Assembly (NCBI RefSeq): GCF_900167435.1
Contig: NZ_FUWS01000008.1
Span: forward strand, 1 to 64,000
Direction of reading: 5' to 3'
DNA length: 64,000 bases
Source of the DNA: Marinactinospora thermotolerans DSM 45154
Lineage (GTDB): Bacteria > Actinomycetota > Actinomycetes > Streptosporangiales > Streptosporangiaceae
Shown here in pieces: positions 26,936 through 37,821 of this stretch. Numbering within the stretch: the stretch's first letter is position 1; each line of letters opens with the position of its first letter. Below the pieces are notes generated by a model. The model was not told where the DNA came from and made no database searches. It was given only the letters and a program-made list of their open reading frames with translations. The position numbers and the translations under genes are program-made.

Positions 26936-28061
26936 ACTCCTCCGGCTCCTCCGCGTCGCGGTCCTGGCGCGCGGCCTGGTCGCGCAGCCGGGAGGAAGGC
27001 CACAGGGAGGCGTAGGGCTCCCCCCGCTCGCGGCCGATGAACTGGGTCCGGTTGCGCGGCAGGGACTCCGGAAAGTTGGTGCGGATGTAGGTGACCAGGT
27101 GCTCGCGCAGGTCGCAGCACAGGTCCCAGCGGGCGTCGGCGTCGGCCGTGGTGACCACCGCGCGCAACTCGATCAGTCCGCTCTCCAGCACGTCGGTGGC
27201 CTGGAGCGACCAGCGGCGGCCGTCCCACAGCGGGTGGGCCGAGACGAACGAGCCGACCTCGGCGCGGATCTTGTCGATCGGCACCTCCCAGTCGACGCGC
27301 AACAGGACGGCCCCGGTGATGGGGGTTCCCTGCTTGGTCCAGTTCTCGAAGGGGTTGGTGGTGAAGTGCGACACCGGTAGCACCAGCCGGCGTTCGTCCC
27401 ACAACCGCAGCGTCACGTTGGTGAGGCTGAGCTCCTCGACCCGGCCCCACTCTCCCTGGAACACGACGATGTCGTTGATGCGCAGCGCGTCGCTGAAGGC
27501 GAGCTGTAGCCCGGCGAACAGGTTGCCCAGGGTGGACTGGGCGGCGACACCGGCGACGATGCCGATGAGGCCGGCGGAGGCCAAGAGCCCGGCGCCCAGC
27601 GCCCTGACCGCGGGGAAGGTGAACAGGATCGCGGCCACGGCCAGGACGCCGATGATCGTGGCGATCACCCGGCGCAGCAGCTTGACCTGCGTCTGCAGGC
27701 GCCGGGCACGCCGGTCGGCGTCACCGTTGTGGACGGCCAGCCGGTCCAAGACGATGTCGGTGATCGCGTAGGCGATGCTGAGCGCGAGCCAGGTGATCGA
27801 GGCGACCATCGCGATCTGCATGCCGTGCTCGAACGCGAGGTACCAGCTGCGCTCGTCGAAGGCGGAGCGCCCGGGCAGGGCGATGTTGGCGCCGATCACC
27901 ACCGCGCTGGCGTAGGCCGGGTAGCGGCAGCGCTGCACGAGCGGCCGGACGTTGCCCCAGACCTTCGAGAGCTGGTGGGTCAGGAGCCAGTGCACGGCGG
28001 AGACCAGCCCTACCGCCACGGCGATGCAGACACCCAGGGCGATCCAGGATTCAAGCGGCAC
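26934..28061 (-). CDS. MscS-family mechanosensitive channel
   Basis: A 375-aa membrane protein. Three to four N-terminal transmembrane helices precede the pore helix LLASAGLIGIVAGVAAQSTLGNL, listed in parts: LLASAGLIGIVAGVAAQ and TLGNLFAGLQLAFSD. The beta domain INDIVVFQGEWGRVEELSL and a C-terminal alpha/beta domain follow. The pore Ala/Gly pattern and the GxWGxVxxI-like segment define MscS, which relieves turgor on hypo-osmotic shock. The start is GTG at 28061 with GAGGGGGC ahead of it. The C-terminus is a polar, acidic ~25-residue tail. It is divergent from uvrC. Confidence 0.92.
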   Translation of the reverse strand: MPLESWIALGVCIAVAVGLVSAVHWLLTHQLSKVWGNVRPLVQRCRYPAYASAVVIGANIALPGRSAFDERSWYLAFEHGMQIAMVASITWLALSIAYAITDIVLDRLAVHNGDADRRARRLQTQVKLLRRVIATIIGVLAVAAILFTFPAVRALGAGLLASAGLIGIVAGVAAQSTLGNLFAGLQLAFSDALRINDIVVFQGEWGRVEELSLTNVTLRLWDERRLVLPVSHFTTNPFENWTKQGTPITGAVLLRVDWEVPIDKIRAEVGSFVSAHPLWDGRRWSLQATDVLESGLIELRAVVTTADADARWDLCCDLREHLVTYIRTNFPESLPRNRTQFIGRERGEPYASLWPSSRLRDQAARQDRDAEEPEE

Positions 28062-28245
28062 GGGAACAAAGCCCCCTCATGTCTAGGAGAATGCCCGGTA
28101 TCGAACACAACCTAGACCATCCGGATACTCAATCGTGACGTTGTGAAGCGTGGTCATCGGCACGTGGGGCGCCGGGCAGGGCGATCCGGACGTGCTCACG
28201 CCGGTGGGGGTGCGAGATGTCACCGCCGCCCAGCACAATGGGGGT

Positions 28246-30285
28246 ATGGCAGCGCAACCCCAACTGCGGCCCGCGCCCGGCTCCATCCCGACCGATCCCG
28301 GCGTCTACCGCTTCCGCGACGCGCACGGCAGGGTCATCTACGTCGGCAAGGCCAAGAACCTGCGCGCCCGCCTGTCGTCGTACTTCCAGGACTTCGCGGG
28401 CCTGCACCCGCGTACCCAGAACATGGTCTCCACCGCCGTGGACGTCGACTGGACGGTGGTGGCCACCGAGGTCGAGGCCCTCCAACTGGAGTACTCCTGG
28501 ATCAAGGAGTACGAGCCGCGGTTCAACGTCCGTTACCGCGACGACAAGAGCTATCCCTACCTCGCGGTCACCCTCAACGAGGAGTTCCCCCGGGTCCAGG
28601 TCATGCGCGGGGCCAAGCGCAAGGGGGTCCGCTACTTCGGGCCCTACGGCCACGTGTGGGCCATCCGCGAGACCGTGGACCTGCTGCTGCGCGTCTTCCC
28701 GGTGCGGACCTGTTCGGCGGGGGTGTTCCGGCGGGCCCGCTCCAGCGGGCGTCCCTGCCTGCTCGGCTACATCGACAAGTGCTCGGCCCCCTGCGTCGGG
28801 CGCGTCGACGAGGCCGAGCACCGCGCGCTCGCGGAGGACTTCTGCTCCTTCCTCGCCGGCGACACCGGCCGCTTCATCAAGGAGCTGGAGGGACGGATGC
28901 GCGCCGCGGCGGCCGAGCAGGAGTACGAGCGCGCCGCCCGCATCCGTGACGACATCCAGGCGCTGACCACGGCCCTGGAGAAGCAGGCCGTCGTCCTTCC
29001 CGACAGCACCGACTGCGACGTCATCGCCTTCGCCGAGGATCCGTTGGAGGCGGCCGTCCAGGTGTTCTACGTGCGCGGCGGGCGTATCCGGGGCCAGCGC
29101 GGCTGGGTGGTCGACAAGGTCGAGGACGTGGGCACCGGAGCCCTCGTCGAGCGTTTCCTGGCCCAGACCTACGGCGGCGCGGATCCCGCCGGAGCCGGCG
29201 AGGACGCCCCTGACGGGCCGGCCGCGGTGATCCCGCGCGAGGTGCTGGTCTCGCAGCCCCCCGCCGACCTCGAAGCGGTCACCGCCTGGCTCGCCGAACG
29301 CCGCGGGGGCCGGGTCGACCTTCGGGTCCCGCAGCGCGGTGACAAGAAGGCGCTGCTGGACACGGTCGCCAAGAACGCCGAACAGACCCTGGCCCGCCAC
29401 AAGACGCAGCGGGCCGGCGACCTGACCACGCGCAGCAAGGCCCTCGGCGAGATCCGCGACGCGCTCGGGCTGGACGAGGCCCCACTGCGCATCGAGTGCT
29501 ACGACGTGGCCAACCTCCAGGGCACCCACGTCGTCGCCTCGATGGTGGTGTTCGAGGACGGACTGCCCCGCAAGTCGGAGTACCGCCGTTTCAGCGTCCG
29601 CGGCAGCGGCTCGGGCGGGGCCGAGCAGAACGACGTCGCCGCCATGCACGAGGTCATCCACCGCAGGTTCAGCCGCTACCTGGAGGAGAGCCAGCGCGCC
29701 GGCGAACTCGCCACCCTCGGCGACCCCGAGGCGGCGCACACGGCGGGCGGGAACGCCGGCGACTCCCGGGAACGCCCCGCGAAGTTCGCCTATCCCCCTA
29801 ACCTGGTGGTGGTGGACGGGGGCAGACCCCAGGTCCAGGCCGCCCAGCGGGCGCTGGAGGAGCTGGGGATCGAGGACGTGGCGGTGTGCGGCCTGGCCAA
29901 GCGTCTGGAGGAGGTGTGGGTTCCCGACGACGAGGACCCCATCATCCTCCCGCGCGCGAGTGAGGGACTATACCTGTTCCAGCGGGTGCGCGACGAGGCG
30001 CACCGCTTCGCCAACACCTACCACCGCCAGAAGCGGGCCAAGGCGCTCACCACGAGCGCCCTTGACGAGGTTCCGGGGCTGGGGCCGGCCCGGCGCAACG
30101 CGCTGCTGCGGCACTTCGGGTCGCTGCGCAGGCTCGCCGCGGCCTCGACCGAGCAGATCGCCGAGGTTCCCGGCATCGGGGAGCGGACCGCCGCGGTGAT
30201 CGCGGCGGCGTTGGCGGGTACCGGAGGCGGGCAGAGGACCGTGCAGGACGCATCAGACGAGGGCGAGCGTGAACATGGGGGATGA
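28246..30285 (+). CDS. uvrC: Excinuclease ABC subunit UvrC
   Basis: A 679-aa dual-incision nuclease. Domains in order: GIY-YIG (~14-95; [20 protein letters not shown]), UVR motif (~210-245; [18 protein letters not shown]), RNase H-like 5' nuclease (from ~410; [20 protein letters not shown]), and tandem helix-hairpin-helix ([17 protein letters not shown] and [16 protein letters not shown]). The ATG at 28246 ([12 protein letters not shown]) is preferred because homologues start here. No Shine-Dalgarno is evident, and CACAAT at 28234-28239 lies 6 nt before the ATG, suggesting a leaderless mRNA. It overlaps rapZ by 11 nt. Confidence 0.97.
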   Translation: MAAQPQLRPAPGSIPTDPGVYRFRDAHGRVIYVGKAKNLRARLSSYFQDFAGLHPRTQNMVSTAVDVDWTVVATEVEALQLEYSWIKEYEPRFNVRYRDDKSYPYLAVTLNEEFPRVQVMRGAKRKGVRYFGPYGHVWAIRETVDLLLRVFPVRTCSAGVFRRARSSGRPCLLGYIDKCSAPCVGRVDEAEHRALAEDFCSFLAGDTGRFIKELEGRMRAAAAEQEYERAARIRDDIQALTTALEKQAVVLPDSTDCDVIAFAEDPLEAAVQVFYVRGGRIRGQRGWVVDKVEDVGTGALVERFLAQTYGGADPAGAGEDAPDGPAAVIPREVLVSQPPADLEAVTAWLAERRGGRVDLRVPQRGDKKALLDTVAKNAEQTLARHKTQRAGDLTTRSKALGEIRDALGLDEAPLRIECYDVANLQGTHVVASMVVFEDGLPRKSEYRRFSVRGSGSGGAEQNDVAAMHEVIHRRFSRYLEESQRAGELATLGDPEAAHTAGGNAGDSRERPAKFAYPPNLVVVDGGRPQVQAAQRALEELGIEDVAVCGLAKRLEEVWVPDDEDPIILPRASEGLYLFQRVRDEAHRFANTYHRQKRAKALTTSALDEVPGLGPARRNALLRHFGSLRRLAAASTEQIAEVPGIGERTAAVIAAALAGTGGGQRTVQDASDEGEREHGG

Positions 30286-31174
30286 CCAGGTGACGGAGAA
30301 CCTCGGCGGAGAGCTCCCGCCGGAAATCGTCATCGTCACGGGGATGTCGGGGGCGGGACGCAGCACGGCGGCCAGGGCGTTGGAGGACCTCGACTGGTTC
30401 GTCGTCGACAACCTCCCGCCGGGGTTGCTGTTCACCATGATCGACCTCGCCGGACGGACCCAGGGCGCGGTGCCCAGGGTCGCGGCGGTCGTCGACGTGC
30501 GCAGCCTGGCCTTCACCGAGGACCTCCTGTCGACGGTCGAGGAGCTGCGCCGGCGTGGGATCGCGGCGCGGGTGCTGTTCCTGGAGGCCGGCGACGAGGC
30601 GTTGGTGCGCAGGTTCGAGGGGGTGCGCCGGCCCCACCCGCTCCAAGGCGACGGACGCCTCACCGACGGGATCACACGCGAACGCGAGCTGCTGCAGGCC
30701 ATCAGGGGCGAGGCCGATCTCGTCATCGACACCTCGCAGCTCAACGTCCACCAGCTCAAGGCCAAGGTCATCGGGTTCTTCGGGGCGGCCCAGGAGGCCC
30801 ACCTGCGCGCGAACGTGGTGTCCTTCGGGTACAAGTACGGCCTGCCGGTCGACGCCGACCTCGTCATCGACTGCCGTTTCCTGCCCAACCCGCACTGGGT
30901 GCCCGAGTTGCGCCCGATGACCGGCCAGGACACGCCGGTCAGCGAGTACGTGCTCTCCCAGCGCGGGGCCAAGGAACTGCTCGACGCCTACACCGAGGTG
31001 TTGCGCCTGCTCGTCGCCGGCTACCTGCGCGAGGGCAAGCACTACATGACGCTCGCGGTGGGGTGCACCGGGGGCAAGCACCGCAGCGTCGCCATGGCGG
31101 AGCGGTTCAGCGAGCGGCTGCGCGAGGAAGGGCTCGAGGTCCACGTCGTCCACCGAGATCTGGGACGCGAGTAG
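30275..31174 (+). CDS. rapZ: RapZ/YvcJ family P-loop nucleotide-binding protein
   Basis: A 299-aa protein. The Walker A-like motif is [18 protein letters not shown]; note Arg replacing the usual Lys in GxGKS (GAGRS), which is frequent in this family. [31 protein letters not shown] (Walker B region) and the C-terminal [10 protein letters not shown] are diagnostic. In E. coli RapZ is an RNA-binding adaptor controlling GlmS through small RNAs; in actinobacteria the role is less clear. The ATG at 30275 is spaced properly after GAGGGCGAG; an in-frame GTG at 30269 is possible. It lies inside the end of uvrC and leads the conserved rapZ-yvcK-whiA cluster. Confidence 0.95.
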   Translation: MGDDQVTENLGGELPPEIVIVTGMSGAGRSTAARALEDLDWFVVDNLPPGLLFTMIDLAGRTQGAVPRVAAVVDVRSLAFTEDLLSTVEELRRRGIAARVLFLEAGDEALVRRFEGVRRPHPLQGDGRLTDGITRERELLQAIRGEADLVIDTSQLNVHQLKAKVIGFFGAAQEAHLRANVVSFGYKYGLPVDADLVIDCRFLPNPHWVPELRPMTGQDTPVSEYVLSQRGAKELLDAYTEVLRLLVAGYLREGKHYMTLAVGCTGGKHRSVAMAERFSERLREEGLEVHVVHRDLGRE

Positions 31175-31335
31175 CGTGGAGCCCGCCGCCACCCGGATGG
31201 GCGGTGGGCGAGTGGCCGGGGCGCGTGGCGGTTCGTAGCATTGCCTTCACCCCTCAGGGCCGCCGGCGCCGGTGCGCGGCCCGCACAGCGGGCCCGTGGC
31301 CCGCGAACGGATCGGACAGAGGTACGCACACTCAG

Positions 31336-32325
31336 ATGTCGGGCTACGAGGACGCGAACGCGGACGCCGGATACGCGGATGGGGCGCTGCCGCCACGGGT
31401 GGTGGCGCTCGGGGGCGGGCACGGTCTGTACGCCTCGCTGTCGGCGCTGCGCAGGGTCACCACCGATGTCACCGCGGTGGTGACGGTCGCGGACGACGGC
31501 GGTTCCAGCGGTCGGCTTCGACGGGAACTGGGTGTGCTGCCACCGGGTGACCTGCGCATGGCGCTGGCGGCGCTGTGCGGGGACGACGAGTGGGGGCACA
31601 CCTGGAGCGAGGTGATCCAGCACCGATTCCGCTCCGAGGGCGAGCTGCACGGTCACGCGGTCGGCAACCTCCTCATCGTCGCGCTGTGGGAGCTGCTCGG
31701 CGACTCGGTCGCCGGCCTGGACTGGGTCGGCCAGCTGCTGGGGGCCCATGGCCGGGTGCTGCCGATGTCCTCGGTGCCGTTGGACATCGTCGCCGAGGTC
31801 GAGGGGGTCGACCCCGCCCGGCCACACGAGGTGACGACCGTGCGCGGCCAGGTCGCCTGCGCCAGCACCCGTGGCCGGGTGCGTTCCATCTCGCTGGTGC
31901 CCGACACCCCTCCCGCGTCGCCGCAGGCGCTCAAGGCGGTCCGCGAGGCCGACTGGGTGGTGTTCGGCCCGGGCTCGTGGTTCACCAGCGTCCTGCCCCA
32001 TCTGCTGGTGCCCGACCTGGCCGAGGCGCTGGTGTCCACGCGGGCCCGCCGGGTCGTGGCGTTGAACCTGTCCCCCCAGCGGGGCGAGACCGACGACTTC
32101 GCGGCGCACACCTATCTCGAGGTGCTGGCCGCGCACGCCCCGAGGTTGCGCATCGACGTGGTGCTGGCCGACCGGGGGGTGGTCGAGGACCCCGCGGAGC
32201 TGAGCCGGGCGGTGGAGAAGCTCGGGGGGCGCCTGGTGCTGGCCGACGTGGCCGCGGCCGACGGCACGCCCCGCCACGATCCGGACCTGCTCGCCGCGGC
32301 CTTCGACGAGATCTTCCACGCGTGA
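31336..32325 (+). CDS. yvcK: YvcK/GlmR (CofD-like) gluconeogenesis and cell-wall factor
   Basis: A 329-aa protein of the CofD/YvcK family: VVALGGGHGLYASLSALRR near residue 24, VVTVADDGGSSGRLRREL, LPPGDLRMALAAL, GNLLIVAL, VFGPGSWFTSVLPHLLVP and ALNLSPQRGETDDF. In Bacillus GlmR binds UDP-GlcNAc and stimulates GlmS; in mycobacteria the homologue CuvA affects cell wall and nutrient use. The start ATG at 31336 (MSGYEDAN) has only a distant GAGG. It sits 161 nt after rapZ and 230 nt before whiA, which is the standard arrangement. Confidence 0.95.
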   Translation: MSGYEDANADAGYADGALPPRVVALGGGHGLYASLSALRRVTTDVTAVVTVADDGGSSGRLRRELGVLPPGDLRMALAALCGDDEWGHTWSEVIQHRFRSEGELHGHAVGNLLIVALWELLGDSVAGLDWVGQLLGAHGRVLPMSSVPLDIVAEVEGVDPARPHEVTTVRGQVACASTRGRVRSISLVPDTPPASPQALKAVREADWVVFGPGSWFTSVLPHLLVPDLAEALVSTRARRVVALNLSPQRGETDDFAAHTYLEVLAAHAPRLRIDVVLADRGVVEDPAELSRAVEKLGGRLVLADVAAADGTPRHDPDLLAAAFDEIFHA

Positions 32326-32555
32326 GCGGATGACGCTCCGCCACGTCCGGCGATCCGGTCCGCGCGGGCGATATCGGGAATCTCTCCAACGTCGGTCACC
32401 GTCGTGAATGCGGCTCACCGCGGTGACCAGCGATGCCGGACACGCCCGCGAGGGCGTGGCGCATCTGCGATGGGCCAGTAGTCTGCCACGAAGGGCGCTC
32501 CGTTCTTCTTTCGGCGTCCGGCGTGAGCAGAATTCCAGGGGGAGGGACCGCATCC

Positions 32556-33536
32556 ATGGCGATGACCGGCGTGGTGAAGGACGAGTTGAGCCGGCTGACC
32601 GTTCTCAAACCATGCTGCCGCAAGGCCGAGGTCTCCACGATCCTGCGCTTCACGGGTGGACTGCACCTCGTGAGCGGGCGGATCGTCATCGAGGCCGAGC
32701 TCGACACGGGGGCGGCGGCCCGGAGGCTGCGCAAGGACATCTCCGAGGTGTTCGGCCACGAGTCCGAGGTCGTCGTCCTGGCGCCGAGCGGGCTGCGCAA
32801 GGGGAACCGCTACGTGGTGCGGGTGATCAAGGACGGTGAGAGCCTGGCCCGGCAGACCGGGCTCATCGACAACAACGGCCGTCCGGTGCGCGGACTGCCC
32901 CGCCACGTCGTCGCCGGGGGCGCCTGTGACGCCGAGTCGGCGTGGCGTGGCGCCTTCATCGCGCACGGGTCGCTGACCGAACCGGGGCGGTCCATGTCCC
33001 TGGAGGTCACCTGCCCGGGCCCCGAGGCCGCGCTGGCCCTGGTGGGCGCGGCACGGCGGCTCAAGGTCCACGCCAAGGCCCGTGAGGTGCGCGGGGTGGA
33101 CCGCGTGGTCGTGCGTGACGGCGACTCCATCGGCGCCCTGTTGACGCTGTTGGGCGCCCACCAGAGCGTGCTGGCCTGGGAGGAGCGCCGGATGCGGCGC
33201 GAGGTGCGGGCGACCGCCAACCGGCTGGCCAACTTCGACGACGCCAACCTCCGGCGCAGCGCGCGCGCCGCGGTGGCCGCGGGGGCCAGGGTGGAGCGCG
33301 CGTTGGAGATCCTGGGCGACGACGCCCCCGACCACCTGGTCGCGGCGGGGCGGCTGCGCCTGTCGCACAAGCAGGCGTCGCTGGAGGAGCTGGGGCAGCT
33401 CTCCGACCCGCCGTTGACCAAGGACGCCATCGCCGGTCGTATCCGAAGGCTGCTCGCGATGGCGGACAAGCGGGCGGCAGACCTGGGGATCCCCGGCACC
33501 GAGGCCAACCTGACGCCCGACATGCTGGTTCCCTGA
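32556..33536 (+). CDS. whiA: Sporulation transcription factor WhiA
   Basis: A 326-aa protein with the N-terminal LAGLIDADG-like fold ([40 protein letters not shown]) and the C-terminal helix-turn-helix region ([20 protein letters not shown] then [14 protein letters not shown]). WhiA acts with WhiB to start septation in sporogenic Streptomyces and is found across Gram-positives. The ATG at 32556 follows GGGGGAGGGA. The CC pair and length are typical. It ends 239 nt before gap. Confidence 0.97.
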   Translation: MAMTGVVKDELSRLTVLKPCCRKAEVSTILRFTGGLHLVSGRIVIEAELDTGAAARRLRKDISEVFGHESEVVVLAPSGLRKGNRYVVRVIKDGESLARQTGLIDNNGRPVRGLPRHVVAGGACDAESAWRGAFIAHGSLTEPGRSMSLEVTCPGPEAALALVGAARRLKVHAKAREVRGVDRVVVRDGDSIGALLTLLGAHQSVLAWEERRMRREVRATANRLANFDDANLRRSARAAVAAGARVERALEILGDDAPDHLVAAGRLRLSHKQASLEELGQLSDPPLTKDAIAGRIRRLLAMADKRAADLGIPGTEANLTPDMLVP

Positions 33537-33579
33537 ACACGGTGGCGCGCGCGGCCGGGATGGGGCAAAATTTCGCCGA

Positions 33580-33595
33580 AATGGTCTAGACCCTT
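33580..33595. promoter_or_regulatory. DasR-like dre site upstream of gap
   Basis: AATGGTCTAGACCCTT agrees with the DasR/GntR dre consensus ACTGGTCTAGACCAGT at 13 of 16 positions and keeps the full core palindrome GGTCTAGACC. It lies 181 nt before the gap start and 44 nt after whiA. A possible -10 TAGGGT is at 33681-33686, so the site would be upstream of the core promoter. Control by an N-acetylglucosamine-responsive GntR regulator is inferred. Confidence 0.6.
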
Positions 33596-33643
33596 TTCGG
33601 GGCGGGTGCAAGGATGGTCCCCCGGCACCCGGCGTCGCCGTGA

Positions 33644-34783
<1,140 letters not shown>

Positions 34784-34800
34784 ACGCCGTCCACGGCATC

Positions 34801-34836
34801 CGGTGACGCCCTTCCCCGCGGGGAAGGGCGTCACCG
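34801..34836 (+). terminator. 36-nt perfect palindrome between gap and pgk
   Basis: 34801-34818 is the exact reverse complement of 34819-34836. It folds to a 16-bp stem with a CGCG tip. It begins 18 nt after the gap stop and ends 33 nt before the pgk start. It probably acts as a partial terminator or as an mRNA 3'-end stabiliser that lets gap be expressed above pgk. There is no T-run. Confidence 0.65.
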
Positions 34837-34869
34837 CCCATGTACACGCCTTCTCAGGAGGGAAGCAGC

Positions 34870-36060
34870 ATGCGGACGATCGAGGACCTCGACGTCACGG
34901 GCCGCGGCGTCTTCGTCCGGGCCGACCTGAACGTGCCGTTGGACGGTGACCGCATCACCGACGACGGCCGTATCCGGGCGAGCCTGCCCACCATCAACGC
35001 GCTGCGCGAGCGCGGCGCGCGCGTCATCGTCGGAGCGCACCTGGGCCGCCCCAAGGGCCAGGTCAAGCCCGAGTTCTCGCTGCGCCCGGTCGCCGCGCGC
35101 CTGGGCGAGCTGCTCGGTGCCGAGGTGCGCTTCGCCACCGACACCGCGGGCGAGTCCGCTCGTGAGGTCGCCGGCGCGCTCGCCGACGGCGAGGTCGCGC
35201 TGGTGGAGAACCTGCGTTTCGAGCCCGGCGAGACCAGCAAGGACGACGCCGAGCGCGGGGAGTTCGCCGACCGGCTGGCCGCGCTGGCCGATCTCTACGT
35301 GGGCGACGGTTTCGGCGCCGTGCACCGCAAGCACGCCAGCGTCTTCGACCTGCCGCGCCGCCTGCCGCACGCCGCGGGCCGCCTGGTCTTCACCGAGATC
35401 GACGTGCTGCGCCGGCTCACGGAGTCTCCGCAGCGTCCCTACGCGGTGGTGCTCGGCGGCTCCAAGGTCTCCGACAAGCTCGGGGTGATCGAGAACCTGC
35501 TCGGCACCGCCGACCGCATCCTCATCGGCGGTGGCATGGCCTACACCTTCCTCGCGGCCCAGGGGCACGAGGTCGGCACCAGCCTGCTGGAGCGCGACCA
35601 GATCGACACGGTCCAGGAGTACCTGCGCCGGGCGGCCGACAAGGGCGTGGAGTTCGTCCTGCCCGTGGACGTCGTGACCGCGGACCGCTTCGCCGCCGAC
35701 GCCGACCGCCAGATCGTCGACGCCGACTCCATCCCGGCCGACCGGATGGGCCTGGACATCGGTCCGCGCTCCGCCGAGCTGTTCGCGGCCAAGCTCGCCG
35801 ACGCTCAGACGGTCTTCTGGAACGGGCCGATGGGCGTGTTCGAAATGGAGCCGTTCGCCGGCGGGACCCGGGCGGTGGCCCAGGGCCTCATCGACTCCGG
35901 CGCCTTCACCGTGGTCGGTGGCGGGGACTCCGCCGCCGCGGTGCGTTCGCTCGGTTTCGACGAGAAGGCCTTCGGTCACATCTCCACCGGTGGTGGAGCC
36001 AGCCTGGAGTACCTCGAAGGCAAGACGCTGCCCGGTATCGCGGCACTGGAAGACGAGTAG
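34870..36060 (+). CDS. pgk: Phosphoglycerate kinase
   Basis: A 396-aa enzyme making ATP from 1,3-bisphosphoglycerate. Substrate site [13 protein letters not shown] and the [18 protein letters not shown] region are N-terminal; [13 protein letters not shown] is the hinge; [12 protein letters not shown] and [14 protein letters not shown] bind nucleotide. The ATG at 34870 follows AGGAGGGA; a start 30 nt earlier has none and precedes the ribosome site. It is 9 nt from tpiA, so the two are certainly co-transcribed. Confidence 0.98.
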   Translation: MRTIEDLDVTGRGVFVRADLNVPLDGDRITDDGRIRASLPTINALRERGARVIVGAHLGRPKGQVKPEFSLRPVAARLGELLGAEVRFATDTAGESAREVAGALADGEVALVENLRFEPGETSKDDAERGEFADRLAALADLYVGDGFGAVHRKHASVFDLPRRLPHAAGRLVFTEIDVLRRLTESPQRPYAVVLGGSKVSDKLGVIENLLGTADRILIGGGMAYTFLAAQGHEVGTSLLERDQIDTVQEYLRRAADKGVEFVLPVDVVTADRFAADADRQIVDADSIPADRMGLDIGPRSAELFAAKLADAQTVFWNGPMGVFEMEPFAGGTRAVAQGLIDSGAFTVVGGGDSAAAVRSLGFDEKAFGHISTGGGASLEYLEGKTLPGIAALEDE

Positions 36061-36069
36061 GAAACCCCC

Positions 36070-36855
36070 ATGGCCAACGCCAAGCGCAAGCCGCTGATCG
36101 CGGGCAACTGGAAGCTGAACAACAACCACTTCGAGTCGATCAAGCTGGTTCAGCAGCTCGCGTTCTCCCTCAACGACGCCGACTTCGACGCCACCGAGGT
36201 CGTGGTGCTCCCGCCCTTCACCAGCCTGCGCAGCGTGCAGACGCTGGTCGACGGCGACAAGCTGAACATCGGGTACGGGGCCCAGGACATCTCCCAGCAT
36301 GAGAAGGGCGCCTACACCGGTGAGATCTCCGGTGGGATGCTCGCCAAGCTCGGCTGCTCCTACGTGCTGGTCGGTCACTCCGAGCGGCGCCAGTACCACC
36401 GGGAGGACGACGCGATCGTCAACGCCAAGGCCAAGGCGGCGCTGGCGTCCGACATCACCCCGATCCTGTGCCTGGGCGAGGGGCTGGACGTGCGCAAGGC
36501 CGGCGACCAGGTCGCCTACACCCTCGCCCAGCTGGAGGCCGGGGTGAAGGACCTCACCGAGGAGCAGGTCCGTCGTCTGGTGATCGCCTACGAGCCCGTC
36601 TGGGCGATCGGTACCGGCGAGGTGGCCACGCCCGAGGACGCCCAGGAGGTGTGCGGGGCGCTGCGCGTGCGTCTGGGCGAGCTGTACACGCCTGAGGCGT
36701 CGCGCGAGACCCGCATCCTCTACGGCGGATCGGTCAAGGCCGACAACATCGCCGGCATCATGGCCAAGAGCGACGTGGACGGTGCCCTGGTGGGCGGCGC
36801 CTCCCTCAAGGCCGAGGAGTTCGTCAAGCTGGTCCGCTTCCGCGACCAGGGATGA
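36070..36855 (+). CDS. tpiA: Triosephosphate isomerase
   Basis: A 261-aa TIM barrel interconverting DHAP and glyceraldehyde 3-phosphate. Lys in [10 protein letters not shown], catalytic His in [11 protein letters not shown], catalytic Glu in [10 protein letters not shown] (start of loop 6), and the phosphate loop YGGSVKADN are all present. The ATG at 36070 lies 9 nt after pgk with only a weak ribosome site, consistent with coupling. A hairpin follows the stop. Confidence 0.98.
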   Translation: MANAKRKPLIAGNWKLNNNHFESIKLVQQLAFSLNDADFDATEVVVLPPFTSLRSVQTLVDGDKLNIGYGAQDISQHEKGAYTGEISGGMLAKLGCSYVLVGHSERRQYHREDDAIVNAKAKAALASDITPILCLGEGLDVRKAGDQVAYTLAQLEAGVKDLTEEQVRRLVIAYEPVWAIGTGEVATPEDAQEVCGALRVRLGELYTPEASRETRILYGGSVKADNIAGIMAKSDVDGALVGGASLKAEEFVKLVRFRDQG

Positions 36856-36861
36856 CGTGGC

Positions 36862-36894
36862 GCGGTGGGGCGGGTGGAGCACCCGTCCCACCGC
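36862..36894 (+). terminator. Hairpin terminator after tpiA
   Basis: A 15-bp stem with one G-U pair and a GAG loop (36862-36876 with 36880-36894), 6 nt after the stop. There is no T-run. A -10-like TAAAAT at 36934-36939 just beyond it may start the secG transcript. Confidence 0.65.
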
Positions 36895-37055
36895 CATCCG
36901 ACGGGAACCGGCCCGCGCCGCCGCGGGCCGGGGTAAAATCGAGTATTGTCCCGGGCCCCTACGCCGGGCCTCCGGTCGAACCGGGCGGCGCACCAAGGTC
37001 GCGGGGCCCTCAGGTCGTCGATCCCCCTGGTGGGGCTTGAGTTACGGGTGAGCAC

Positions 37056-37292
37056 GTGATCCTGGGTCTGTCCATCGTCGTGATGCTCTGCAGCGTCTTG
37101 CTGATCATGCTGGTGCTGCTCCACAAGGGCAAGGGCGGCGGCCTCTCCGACCTGTTCGGCGGCGGTGTCACCTCCTCCCTGGGCGGATCGTCCGTGGTCG
37201 AGCGCAATCTCGACCGCCTGACGATCGTCACCGCGCTGTTGTGGATCGTGTGCGTCGTCGTGCTCGGCCTGTTGATCAACCGGGGGGCTTGA
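37056..37292 (+). CDS. secG: Protein-export membrane protein SecG
   Basis: A 78-aa protein with two transmembrane helices: residues ~2-22 (LGLSIVVMLCSVLLIMLVLL) and ~54-74 (LTIVTALLWIVCVVVLGLLI). The linker LHKGKGGGLSDLFGGG is the family signature. It is a non-essential stimulator of SecYEG translocation. The start is GTG. It sits between tpiA and rbpA, the usual actinobacterial order. Confidence 0.95.
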   Translation: MILGLSIVVMLCSVLLIMLVLLHKGKGGGLSDLFGGGVTSSLGGSSVVERNLDRLTIVTALLWIVCVVVLGLLINRGA

Positions 37293-37410
37293 TCCCTCTT
37301 ACGTAATCGTGCCCGCGCGGCCCGGGCGCGCGCCCGGCACTGACGCGACCGTGCGGAGCGCGCATCGAGTTTCCCCTCGCGGGGGGCTTGTTCGCCGAAG
37401 GAGTTTTTTC

Positions 37411-37773
37411 GTGGGTAGTGGCAGCGCCATTCGTGGCAGCCGCGTTGGTGCAGGACCGATGGGCGAGGCCGAGCGCGGCGAGTCCGCGCCGCGCATCCGG
37501 GTCCCCTTCTACTGCGCCAACAAGCATGAGGTCGTGCCGAGCTTCTCGCACGAGGCGCAGGTCCCCGACGAATGGGACTGCCCCCGGTGTGGTTTCCCCG
37601 CTGGCAAGGACCCGGACAACCCGCCCGCTCCGCCGCGCACCGAGCCCTACAAGACGCACCTGGCCTACGTGAAGGAGCGCCGCAGCGACGCCGACGGCCA
37701 GGCCATCCTGGAGGAGGCGCTGGCCAAGCTCCGCGCCGACCGTGCCGCCGTCGAGGCCGCGATGCGGGGGTGA
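37411..37773 (+). CDS. rbpA: RNA polymerase-binding protein RbpA
   Basis: A 120-aa actinobacterial transcription factor. The N-terminal tail GSGSAIRGSRVGAGPMGE leads to the core fold FYCANKHEVVPSFS...WDCPRCGFPAG, with Cys/His residues in zinc-site positions. The basic linker and sigma-interacting helix (AYVKERRSDADGQAILEEAL) follow. RbpA binds the primary sigma factor and RNA polymerase and stabilises the open complex. The GTG at 37411 follows GAAGGAG. A bidirectional hairpin lies just after the stop. Confidence 0.97.
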   Translation: MGSGSAIRGSRVGAGPMGEAERGESAPRIRVPFYCANKHEVVPSFSHEAQVPDEWDCPRCGFPAGKDPDNPPAPPRTEPYKTHLAYVKERRSDADGQAILEEALAKLRADRAAVEAAMRG

Positions 37774-37782
37774 CCCCGCCTT

Positions 37783-37821
37783 ACGACGCGCCCGCCCCTC
37801 ATGTCCGGGTGGGCGCGTCGT
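37783..37821. terminator. Bidirectional hairpin between rbpA and the IclR gene
   Basis: ACGACGCGCCC (37783-37793) pairs with 37811-37821, extended inward by four more pairs including one G-U. A short T-run (CGTTTTC) follows on the plus strand. It serves rbpA and overlaps the 3' end of the convergent IclR gene. Confidence 0.75.

Noticed and set aside
28095-28125. LexA or DasR site in the mscS-uvrC intergenic region (CGAACACAACCTAGACCA)
   Set aside because: Only half-sites of either motif are present; the second arms do not match.
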